Source: Atrichornis clamosus (taxonomy: Eukaryota; Chordata; Aves; Passeriformes; Menuridae). Taken from it: DNA of 64,000 nt. Every line of letters starts with the position of its first letter. The stretch's first letter is position 1. A program made the translations under genes and the position numbers. A model generated the notes under the pieces. The model was not told where the DNA came from and made no database searches. It saw only the letters and a list, made by a program, of their open reading frames with translations. The stretch spans positions 310,001 through 374,000 of the forward strand of contig WBMZ01011683.1 in assembly GCA_013400975.1 (NCBI GenBank), written 5' to 3'. This document shows, piece by piece, positions 24,856 to 35,721 of the stretch.

Positions 24856-26787
24856 ATATATCGTTATTTTTTCCAGTCCAAACTCAAAATTTTTATAATG
24901 TGTTGTTTGCTTGAAAATATTTTGAACACCACTGTGTTTGACCGGGACACTTTGACACAGATCCTGTGACAGTTCATGTTGGTAAATGATAATGAGAATG
25001 TAATACATTAAAATATAAGTTAAATTTAAAAGAAATTTAAGTACTTTTTTCAAATATAAGTGAGAGTAACAGAACATTTCATGTGTATTAAACAACATTT
25101 TCAATATTAGAGCCTTCAGCTTGTGAAAATAAAGGCATTATGCAGAAGAAAGTAGGTCACAGACTGATGTGGGTAGTACCAAAATATTGAAATACCTACA
25201 CACTCTCCTCTGTGTTCCTTATATTTTGCACAATTACATTCCTCACTGTCCTTCTCATTTCCCCATATTAAGACAGGTGTCTGCCTTCACAAAAATGCAA
25301 AACTTTGAACAACTGTTCTCTGAATAATCTAATGCAAACACACAAAAAAGGCACTAAAATAAAAAAAAGGACTTTTTATTATAAGCGCCTAATAGAAATG
25401 ATTCTCCAGAGTATTCTATTAAAGGCAATTTGCGTCAGATTTGCATTTACCAATGTAGATCATACTCTCAGCATTGTACTATACCCATGATGAAATTCAT
25501 ATTTTGTTCTCTGGCTTTTCATTATTTGAATGAAGTAGCCCTTTTTGTTTGTATAATTTAATTTAATGATAGCATGTCCATTACTTACTATCATAGGCTA
25601 TTTGTCATATTTGAGTAGGACATAATAACACGTTTCTAAGTGGAGGTTATGTGAAGCATTCAGATTAATTCAGAGATTTTATAATAATTTTCTTTTTCTT
25701 TGATGGCTTGTGCTTATTTTTATGGCCTGAAAATGTGTTTTAATTCTCTTTTACTTTCTAGGATGTTATAGTAAAGCTAGAGGTGGACCTGTAGGCAAAA
25801 TTTTATATATATAAAATTAAACAGAAGCTTTGGCTTTATGCTGTTTTTAACAAGAGAGTAGAGAAAAAAAATTGATTTGAGGCACTATAGGGAATTCTGA
25901 CTTAACTGAAAACATTTTTTTAGTGGTAGAATTGATTTTTTTTTAGACTGGAAAAGCAAAATTTATATATTAAAGTGGAAGAAGGAACTGAAGGTCAAGA
26001 GGTAATCTGTTTGATACAGCACATCTCAAGCTGAAAGTGAATCCTGTGATTGGTGCCACAGAGTATTAGGGAATGGGGAGCTAAGGCAGAGCCCAATGTA
26101 TGAAGGATATTTTAAGACACTGCCTGAAAGTAACCTAAGAGTTTTCTTCTGCTTGGTATTATTCTGTATGCCTGAAAAGCATTTAAACATGAATTTCTTC
26201 ATTTTAAAAGATGTGACACATTCTAGGAGGTACAAGACTTGTGAATTTTCTTGCCCTAGGATATAAAGGATTACCTGTAAGCAGGAGATCCTGGTTAGGA
26301 TCCTGACTCTCTCTCTCTCTAGCAAGCTTATACTGGATTAAAAAGGTTAGAGCATTATGAAAGAAACATATTTTGGGTTTTTTCCTGGGGTGGCCTTCCT
26401 TAGAACTGTCAAGAACTCTTCTTTCTTGACAAGATTTCTTGTACTTCCTATCATAGGGAATAAGACCAGGACAGAGCCTTAACAGATAACTCCAATCACT
26501 GCAAATTGCCCAAAGGAAGATGCCATAAAAAAGTCTGACCCCTAGCCTTCCTTGCTATAGTCTTGGAACACTGATAAAGTTACAAAAAGGTATTTTGAAG
26601 ACTATAATTTTGTATGTATTAAAATATACCTTTCATATGAGACCAATGCCTTGGGCTGTTGCTCTTTCCAATAAATACTAACAATAACAATAATGATAAG
26701 TGGTGTCACAAATTTGTTTACTGAGCTAATTAAGTCAATTATTTGTCAAAAGCTCTCATTTTCCAATCTTCTAAATGATATGGCACT
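24856..26787. other. AT-rich unique sequence, no gene seen
   Basis: No repeat family or exon recognised. A short (TC)n run lies at 26308-26321. Frames of 84 and 99 codons on the minus strand (24850-25104, 26026-26325) lack a recognisable domain. Confidence 0.5.
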
Positions 26788-26865
26788 CATAGAATCATAG
26801 AATCATAGAATCTAGAATGGTTTGGGTTGGAAGGGACCACTGGCAGGGACATTTTCATCCACTCA
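26788..26865 (-). mobile_element. CR1 LINE 3' terminal scrap
   Basis: Antisense CR1 tail. Three CATAGAAT-type octamers (26788-26812) are followed by TCTAGAATGG and TTTGGGTTGGAAGGGACC. The next bases jump directly to TGGCAGGGACATTTTCATCC, which belongs further inside the element, so a short internal piece is missing. Fewer than 80 bases remain. Confidence 0.9.
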
Positions 26866-28781
26866 TAGATTACTGATGAATTTCCAACTATTAATCTTTC
26901 TTGTTTTATACAACAATAGCAAACACAGAAGTTTCCTCCCATGACTTTTAACTCATTGACAGTGATAACGCTTCCTCAACTGGCAAGTAAGAAGCCCTTT
27001 CAGACATTTCATCACATACAAGAATAATTCAAATGAACTAGAGGGCATTTTTGTGGCAGGTGGTCAATAAAAACATTTATTGTCAATGTTGTTGCTTCTT
27101 CTTGAAGGAATACAGCTGCATGCTTATAACAAAAAAGGGCCAAGTTTTCTGCTTCTAAAACAAGCAGACAGCAACCAATAGTTTTAACAATTCAAATTTA
27201 TTCATTCATGACTTTTTTTTCCAAAAATATGGGTATTCACAGATGACATAAAAGAATGGCATAACTGAATGACATTTAGATAAATAGCAAGCCAGTGAAA
27301 GCTGAATCAAAACTGGAATGAAAAAGAAATCTTCTTAAAACTTTGCCCTGACTTTCAAACATTATCTTGATCATTAGCTTCAAAAATCTACTATTGAGGT
27401 GGGCCTCTGAGGCACACATATCTTTTTTAAGATAGTAGTGACCAGACATTCATTAAAAGGATGATCAGGGACAGCTTACTGTTTAATACATGTCATAGAA
27501 CTTATCTAGAAATTACTGAGTCTCTTGATACAATGCTGAATATATAACTTTCAAGTTGACAAGGGCCGTTTTATGTCCCAGCTTTAGTAACATATCAATT
27601 CAAAGTTGAATTTTAACCTGGGATTTTATTTTTTTCCTCATTTTGTCATAAATATGTATTATAATGACCAAAACTACACTTCCAAAATTAATATTTCTCC
27701 CTCATATGTTGAACACAGAGCCTCTATTTCTTACTTGGAGTAGCAGTGCAACAAGATGTCCTAGTGCCTTAGTCTTCTGTGCTGCATTTTCAAGCTCCTT
27801 GTTATTAATTACCATTTTTCCACTAGATTCAGGAACTACCAACTGTTATTAAAAAAAAAAAAAAATTAGGGAAGTTACACTATATCTCCAGAACATCTGT
27901 TTGATTAAACAAAATGTACTGAACTTCATTAACCTTTGATTATAGCGCTTTTTTTTTTCCACTTACCAAATCAATCTTCAATGTTTTTGCTACCCTTGTC
28001 AATTTGTCTTAAGTTTTAGAATACAGACACCAGAAGCATTGCATCAACAACCTTCCCCTCTCATCCTAGAAAATTGGTTTGGAGCAGAGAAAAGCATGAA
28101 AAACTCTTTAGTCTCTTCCTTCCTGTCTGCCATGTGGCTTGACACTTGGACAGAATGAAGACTGCTTGTGAGCAACCAGGCAGTGACACCTTGGCAGAAG
28201 ACCAGTCCTCATGATCACTATTGCATGTGCTCCCGAGGACATGCCCTGGGCCCACCAGAACCTGGATCTACCCCCGGGTAGTCATGGATACTTATGCCAT
28301 ACTCTGCTCTGCTCTTAAATATTGTTTTCCGCTACCTAGTGGGAGCTTTGTGTTCACCCAACCCCACCCTGTTTATGGTCATTCTGATTTCCTCACTCAC
28401 AATGTCTCTTCGATAAAGTACAAAATGGTGCCCAACACTGTGATTAGAGCTTGCCCTAATTAGACTGAAATTATTTTAGATATGGAGATTAGTCATTCAT
28501 TTCCTGCTACCAGCTGTACTATTGATTACCTAAGATTTATATCAATGCACCAAAAATCAATATGTCTTGAGCCATTACCCAAACAAGTTCCCTTTCAGTT
28601 GTTAGCTTGTGATACACATCTTATTTTTATATTGGTCCTGAAGACAGAATTATCACAGTATTTTTTCTGTATGTGACTGTATAACCTGAACAACCACTTG
28701 AAAAGACAGCAGACAAGATTATCAGACAACCATATTTGCAATTAACAAATCATATATAGAAATTACCGGATTCTAAGTGCT
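26866..28781. other. AT-rich sequence with a poly(A) run and a less AT-rich patch
   Basis: No gene recognised. A 15-base A run is at 27851-27865 and a T run at about 27950. The part 28010-28460 is less AT-rich than its flanks, with CpGs and a CCCCCGGG motif, and may be an old unclassified retroelement piece. Confidence 0.45.
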
Positions 28782-29140
28782 GCCTAATCTAGCTCCTGCT
28801 CTAAGAAGGGTGAGCTAGAACAGGTTGCTCAAGACTGTATCCAGTTGAGTTTTGAGTATCTCAAGACCGAGATGCCACATCTTCTATGGTGTAGAATTTA
28901 GTATAAGTTAGACCCAGTTGATAACACTGATAGCATTGGTCTTCACACTGTTGCAGTGTTCTACCACCCTTAAAGTAATAATGCTTTCTTCTGGTGTTTA
29001 AACGTATTTTTTAATTTTCAAATTGATATTGCAGTTTGTGCGCACTGCCACTTGTCCTGTTAGTGGGCACCACTGGGGAAGACTCTGGCTCTGTATTTTC
29101 ACTCCCCACTGCCAGAAGGGAAACTCATAAAATCTCTCAC
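28782..29140 (-). mobile_element. CR1 LINE fragment, diverged
   Basis: Antisense CR1 without its 3' tail. The order of blocks fits the family: CTAATCTAGCTCCTGCTC, AGAACAGGTTGCTCAAGACTG, GAGTTTTGAGTATCTC, CTTTCTTCTGGTG, CAGTTTGTGCGCACTGCCAC, TTGTCCTGTTAGTGGGCACC and GACTCTGGCTCTGT. Many substitutions and small gaps mark it as clearly older than the copies at 24.3 and 48.5 kb. The right edge is approximate. Confidence 0.85.
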
Positions 29141-29950
29141 TATTATCTCAAATATAGTCATCACCTAAATCTTAGCTTTGTTTAAAACCTGAAATATACA
29201 ACAATACAGTCTGCTAAATTCCTCAGAGTATTAAATGCAATCAGACCTATTTACAGTTCCAGAGAGTGAAAGATCTTTGCACCTCATGGTAGATTCCAGC
29301 ATGACTTAATCAAAGTTTTTTAAAAGTTAAATAAATTAAGGCAGTCACTTTCTTTTTCTGCCAATTATTTATGCATCCCAGATAAATTATAATAACTAAA
29401 TATTGCTCCTTGTAATATCCTGACCTTCACTATATTGTTCTTCATTACATACATAAAAAAGAAAAAAGATTCATAAAGCTTTCTTTTTTTTCCCCTCACA
29501 CATATTATCTCTCTGCATTCAAAAGACTCTGAACTTCACAGTAGCATCCAGTACCACATTACAACCTCAGGTGCCATTGCCATCATCCTTCTCCTTCTGC
29601 AGACACCTAAACCTATACCCAGATGTTTCAGGACCCAAAGTCTCCAGGAACCACAACTGTTTTGAGTGGCGTGGCTCAGACATCATATAAAAAGATGTCT
29701 CCTGCTTTCTTTACCCTTTTTGTATTCTCAGAGCACTTCCTTTGAGGAAGGACTTTAAGGGAAAAGAGAAGGAAATTTTAATTGTTCTTCTCCAGGATGG
29801 CTGCTAGCCTCAGTCTTACCCTTCCTTATCAATTTTGACCTCCTCCTTCATTTGTGCATATTCAGGCGCAGGCTTTTCCTTCAGTATCTAAAATTTACCA
29901 TGTGCAATGACCACTGACAAAAGACCAAATTGCCCAAATGCTGACCACAG
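29141..29950. other. Unassigned sequence, no gene seen
   Basis: No exon or repeat family recognised. The stretch becomes less AT-rich towards its right end. Confidence 0.45.
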
Positions 29951-29957
29951 AATGTGA

Positions 29958-30035
29958 CTGGGGGGAGGAGGACAGAGATGAGGAGGAGGAGGAGAAGTAG
30001 GAGCAGGAAGTGGATGGGAGGAGGAAGGGAGGACA
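29958..30035. repeat. G/A purine-rich low-complexity tract
   Basis: Nearly 80 bases made of GGA/GAG-type words with few pyrimidines. The 71-codon frame from 29954, very rich in Arg and Gly, results from this composition and is not treated as a gene. Confidence 0.8.
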
Positions 30036-31016
30036 ACATCATAATTGGTAGTGTATATAGAAACGCATTTTCTTCACAATTTCCCAGAACAAGCCCTTTC
30101 AGGTATCAGAATAAGGCTTCCTGCTGCAACCAGCTGAGAGACAGATACACCAAAGCAGCTCCAGACTGAAGACTGAGGCAGAACTCCCATAAAGCCACTT
30201 TTTATGCTTGTCTTACCTATTTCTTCATAAGCTTCTTTTCTGAATCTTTAAAGAGGGTAAAACCCCAGAATTGGAATTAGGAAGTAATAACAACAGTCCT
30301 AGAATCTTCCTATCTCCCTAACTAGGCAGTGGGAGTTTCTCTAAAACTTCTGAAGGTACTGTGGAGCCCATTGCTTGATCCACAGGAAAATTCAGCCGGT
30401 AAGATTGGCACTGAGCATACAACAGGCACTACAACTGATATTGCTTATCTTGTGAGACCCCTAATTGAGAAGGTCCTGTGATTTTTGCATCTGTTTTCTC
30501 TGTCGAGGAACAGTTTTCCTTTGTGGCTGAAGAATCCTTCTGTTATAATCTTATCTGATTTAGAAATACTGTGAAACAATTAATGTAGTATTTAAGCAGT
30601 CTGAGGTGCTGGGTTGTACTTGCTGTTCAGGTGGGACAAGGTCTATGCAAATCACAGGGTTGTGATGACAGCCACAATGCTCTTTTTTGCTCTCTTCCTA
30701 AATCCTCTTCTAAAGACAATGACCAGCTCCTGAAAGGCTCCTTGATTCTTTAACCTACCCTAGCAAGCAACTTGGGTCTTAACTCTGTCTGAAATCCACT
30801 CCAAACTGCTCACTATTGTTCCTAGAGCATGTGGCTTAGTAAAATGGAATGAGGCAGGAATACTCCAGGTTGAAGGCAGCAGAGAGGGAGTCAAGAAAAG
30901 AACGTGGAGGATAGTTTTCTTTTCTACAGACTCTTCAGCATTCACAGTGCCCTGGGAGCTGTACTGCTCACTGAAGAAAACTCCACTCTAGGTGTTTCTG
31001 CAATAAAAGAGGAATC
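30036..31016. other. Unassigned sequence, no gene seen
   Basis: Somewhat less AT-rich than most of the window. I recognise no repeat family, and the 61-codon minus frame (30760-30945) shows no domain. Confidence 0.45.
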
Positions 31017-31346
31017 ATGACTTCATCCCCTGGTTCACTAAAGCCTTTTTCAAGTGCCCAGAAAGGTGGAACACATTTTTGCACCAGCAATTCTGTATCT
31101 GCCTTTACATCTCTCAACACATCTGTGAAGAATTTTTTGCTTTCCAGTGTTTCTGGACTAAGTAGCAATACCACTGTCATTAATAAAGATACCGACCCTC
31201 TGGTGAAACACATAGTAGCAGCATTGCTACTTATCAGAAAGAAGGGCAAGATAACTCTCCATCAAGTGCTTGCACAGGCTCGCACAGACCCTGATGACAA
31301 GCTTCATTTCAAGTATCTGTCACCCCAGAAATATCTGGTGGGGTGA
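31017..31346 (+). other. Unassigned 109-codon open frame, doubtful
   Basis: The open frame is 109 codons from its ATG; the frame is free of stops from 30975. Its first 60 residues are Ser/Thr-rich and the second half is more protein-like (DPLVKHIVAALLLIRKKGKI, then ARTDPDDKLHFKYLS), ending in TGA. An AATAAA lies about 110 bases downstream (near 31458). No domain is recognised, there is no obvious poly(A) tail of a retrocopy, and a 93-codon frame runs on the opposite strand over much of it. A chance frame is the leading explanation; a decayed exon or retrocopy is possible. Confidence 0.15.
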
Positions 31347-32664
31347 CTACCCTTACCTACTTGAAAAAAGTGCTCTGTCAGACCACACAGACCTCTTTTG
31401 AGGACATTGCCTTATTAGCCACTTCTGCCAAAGGTTTCATACCATTCTAGCAAGTATTAATAAACCTTTCTGGCTAATCTCCACTACAGAAACATGTCTG
31501 GAAAGACATTCATGCTCAGTTTGCTCCATTTCATCATTCTTTTGCCTTTGCCTAGTGAAGAACATTCAGAAGAAAAAGTAAGGAATCCACATGGGCTGGC
31601 ATGTCTGAGCTGACAGTTCATTAAGGATATAACCTGGAGAATCCCCCATGGGCTGATGCGCATGGATTGACTCTTTGTGTTTAATTGCCCCTGGTGGAGT
31701 TCACACTGCTCCACACTGCAGTTGTGAATTCCCTGCACCTTCAATTTTCACTTAAGGATTCCACAACCTGGCTAGAAGATGGTTCTTACTGTACACATTC
31801 TCAGACTAACTGCTGGTGATCCACCTTACATGACACAGACTCATTTCTAGCATGAAAATGTAGAGAGAACATTATCAGAATATGCAAAAGTTCATCAAAA
31901 TATCTCACTCATACATGATGGGGAAAATGAGAGCTGGCTTGAAGGAGCTTTTCTGTCCCTTCAAAAATGAATCTACTTTGTGACAACAATTTCTATTTCC
32001 ACTGCTTTCTATATTCTATTCTGAAGTCACATATCTGCTACACATAAACTGGAAATAAATATCTGAAAAAAATATTCTCAGGATAATTAAAATATGTAGG
32101 CTTTAATATTTCCCATCCAATCTCAAACCAACAGCTTAATTGATTGTTAAATCTGTTCATGAAAGATTCCAAGACAGGATAAAATTTTTATTCTGCTATA
32201 AGGAAATGACCAAAAATAACCATTCCCAAGTATAATTATAAATCAGAGTTTATGGAAATTATCAAGACAAAATAATGCTTGATTTTACCTACACTTATTG
32301 TAAATAAACTGTGAAAAATCTTCCACAAAACTTAGGGGTTATTTTATTTTTTTGGGTGGGTTTTTCCCCTGCAGGTCGTTTAAAGAATATTTTGGAATCA
32401 TAGTTAAGTAATAAATCATGGGTTTCCATGGTAGCCAAGTAAGCTGTGTATCACATCAGATGTCTCTAAACTTCAAATATATTTTAAACGTTGTTTAACC
32501 ATCCTTTTAAAGTTACTGGCTGCCTGCTCCATATCCCCTTCCCCTTCCTAGTTTAGGAATATGAAGCCTGTGATAGAGATTATTAAGAAATAAAGAAGTC
32601 ATGTCATATTCTACTTTGTTCTGTCATGGGTTTTTTTTTTTGTTTGTTTTAGATTTTTTGGTAA
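31347..32664. other. Unassigned sequence, no gene seen
   Basis: No exon or family recognised. Short T/G-rich runs are at about 32340-32370 and 32628-32662, the latter directly before the old CR1. Confidence 0.45.
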
Positions 32665-33490
32665 GATCCTATCTGAGCTGCTGCTCTACCTGTGCGGTTG
32701 AATATGTTTGCAAATAACCTGGAAAAAGTGGAGAAGTGAGTAAATTGACAAAGTCTGTTAGTGACAGTAAGTTTTCCAAGGTGATATTGCATACTGAATT
32801 ACAAAAAGGTTTTAAATACTGAGCACCTGGGAAGTAAAAAGTCCAGCTCAACTGGATGCTGATAAATGTCAAGTGATGCACTTTGCAAGAGGTGGGAGAG
32901 AAAACAATAATTTCACATGCAAAATATTGGGCAGATGATTATTATTTGCTCCAAAATCTTAAGGAATGTTCAGTGAAAACATCGGTTTAGCACTCAGAGG
33001 TGGTCAAAAAGGCAAATCAAAGGTTACAGATTGTAAAAAAAGAGAGAATATGAAAGATCACAGGAATATTCTACCATATAAATCCCTGGTACATCTATAT
33101 CATGAGCAATATATATATAGTTGTCATGACTTAGTGTCAAAATAAACACCTGAAAATGATTCAGCCAAGAAATATCAAAAGTATTGAATTTTTGTAAGAG
33201 AAATAATTAATTAAACTAGGAGTTCTCATTCTTCAGAAGAGACAGTTAAGAAATATTGTAAAAGAGATTCACAAATGCATGGAGCATGGAGAGACTGAGA
33301 GATTTCTTTTTTCATTTATTGTGTCATTTGCATCAGGAGAACGAGGGAGCATCAAGATATAGGACTCAGGTTCGAAACAAGCCCCAAAATGATGTCCTCT
33401 CTGCTGCTGCAGCAAAGCTGTCAGACTCCTTGTCATAGGATTGTGTGGACTTCATTGGATTCAGGGAGAGAGATGCATAAATGAAAATCT
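32665..33490 (+). mobile_element. Ancient CR1/L3-like LINE remnant
   Basis: Heavily decayed sense-strand CR1-clade sequence. Blocks in family order are a TTTGCAAATAACCTGG start, the GATAAATGTCAAGTGATGCACTTTGCA stretch, GTGGTCAAAAAGGCAAATCAAAGG, CCCTGGTACATCTATATCATGAGC, CATTCTTCAGAAGAGACAG, GTAAAAGAGATTCACAAATGCATGG and the final TTCGAAACAAGCCCC and AGGATTGTGTGGACTTCATTG. These resemble the end of ORF2 and 3' part of old CR1/L3-type elements seen across amniotes more than young avian CR1. No frame survives. The assignment is by eye; edges are approximate. Confidence 0.65.
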
Positions 33491-35639
33491 GGCTCAAATT
33501 TTGTTGTTGTTGGAATTTAATTTATTTCTATCCTAAGTAACTAGAAATGGCCAGGTACAGTGGGATTCAATTTGATCAACTAGGTAATCAGAAATTATTT
33601 CTGATTGCAGTTTAATAAATTATGACAATATGATAATATTTTTAATGATACATGATTTTCAGTTAAAATTATATATAAACAGCACAGTTGTTTAATAGAT
33701 ACACATTATATTAGAAAAGGGACAGCTGAAGAACTGCAGCTGGCACTGGAAGAGAAGACTGTGGGGTTTATGGCAGAATTTATCCCCCATGAGAACAGAT
33801 TGTGGCCACAGCTAGAGATAAACATTCGGGAAATGTTTGTCTTCTGCTAAATGAAGTTTAATTGTATTAAACATTTAGCTTACATCTCCAGGGAACACAT
33901 GAGAGCAAAAATGGTATCAATGAAATACCTTTCTATGTAAATCAAAATATTCGTAATAAAAACATTCTTGAAAGTTCAAAATTTTATTATAATTCATTTT
34001 AAAAACATGAGTAACACTTACTGTAATTGTCATTATTATATCATGTTAATCATTTTAGTTATTTGAAAACTTTTTCCATCTGATTGGTTAAAACCTGGAT
34101 GATTTTTAAATCCAGAAAATATTTTAAGTGCTTGTCTATATTTACACAGATAAAAAGACTTTTAGAATATTCTTCATTTGGTGATATTTTACCTCAAATT
34201 TTCATAATGAGACTGTTTTAGATAATTTTAGTATTAATTTTTCAGAAAACAAAATGAATTTGTCAAGACCAGGAAATCGAAACAGCTCATTTAGAGTCTA
34301 TGCAACACCTATGACATTTCTTGATTACTAGATATTGGCCTCTGTGTTCCACATTATTGAGGTATGTTAAATGGAGAATTTATGAAGTTGATGATATTTT
34401 TCTGCTGACTGCTGCCTCCTGCACTGCAGCACATGGATTTTTCCATCTCCATCTTAGGCTTGCCACTTCAGCCTGACCCTACATCCTGTTCTCTTTCTTG
34501 TGTGGAGGAACAGCACACGTGCTGAAATGGGATCCTTTCACACCACGAGTATGGAGGGGGATTTGCCTGCTAATGCTAATCATAGTTACTAAAATAGTGC
34601 ATAAGGCTATGCTCTCTATGTTAATCTTGCAAAGACATACACAGGACACCTGTTTTGGATTAGACTGTTAGATTGATTTTGCAACACAGTAGTTGCAAAA
34701 AATGCTTACAGACCATATATAGACATTTGCAAAGGTTAAACACAGACCATATTTGGCAAAAATATCATCCCAAAAACTCTGTCCAAGAGAGATCTGTACA
34801 CTGAGACCTGTGTGTTAGCTGAAGTCTTTTTCCCTGGTCACTTGCAGGTTTATCAGAGGAGTTCATCTGATGACATGCTGTACAAAATGTTCAGAAATAG
34901 TTTTGGTTTATAAACGTGGATTCATTCCTTAGATGCTCTGCCCGTGGTAGAGAGGAACTGAGTCAGTGACAATGTTTTCTCTCCTTCCATCTAGCTGTTG
35001 CTCTCTCTTTGTGTGTGTGCATAACAGGCCTACTTGCAGATGAAACGTGAATCATAACATATCCCAACATAGAATTATTTTATGACTGCATCACTGGAAA
35101 GTGACACAATGGTTAGTGATTCCAAATTTGCCTGTGGCCATTCCCAGTTTTGTCAGCTTTCATGAAGGTTATATTCTATGAAATCTCTTTCACAGTCATA
35201 AATGTTCAAAAGTTTAAAGAGATATTATAGCTGGAGAATCCCAGATACATTGAATAGGTCTGGCAGTTCTAGGAGAGCAAAAACATTTTGATTGAGATAT
35301 GATCTAGCTTTTCAATTTACACTAAGTAAAACAATATAAAAATGTTTCATTTTAATTTGTTCCATATGTCACTGATGAATAAAATGTAATAAGTTTTCCC
35401 ATATGAGTTTATAAAAACATCCAGAGGCTTAGATGCTTCATAATATCCAGATTTCAGATAATATATAGTAGGTTAGCAGGATTGATTCAAGTATGTATGA
35501 GAGAAACTGACAATAATCTTAAATAAGATTTAAGTTAACAAAAACATTCATTTAGAAATCATAAACTATCTATCTAACTTATAATCATAAATCTAGGCAA
35601 ACTTTTAATTTATTTATAACATGAAGTACACACTATTCC
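33491..35639. other. AT-rich unique sequence, no gene seen
   Basis: No repeat family or exon recognised. The patch 34390-34560 is less AT-rich than its flanks and holds no open frame worth noting. Confidence 0.5.
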
Positions 35640-35721
35640 AGAGATGCAGGTTTCTAACAAAGGTGTATGAATAATGAGAGAGTGTACCATTTAAACACCT
35701 TTGTTAGAAATCCAGATCTCT
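35640..35721 (+). ncRNA. Candidate pre-miRNA-like hairpin
   Basis: An 82-nt segment can fold into one long hairpin. The outer stem pairs AGAGAT (35640-35645) with ATCTCT (35716-35721). A symmetrical 3x3 internal loop follows (35646-35648 against 35713-35715). The inner stem pairs 35649-35666 with 35695-35712: 18 bp of which 16 are perfect Watson-Crick (TTTCTAACAAAGGTGT against ACACCTTTGTTAGAAA), plus one G-U and one G-C. The terminal loop is 28 nt. Size, stem length and the small internal loop fit an animal miRNA precursor. I do not recognise a known miRNA, and a decayed inverted-repeat transposon is an alternative. Expression is unknown. Confidence 0.35.

Noticed and set aside
29954..30169. 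Arg/Gly-rich 71-codon frame
   Set aside because: Generated by a purine-rich low-complexity tract.
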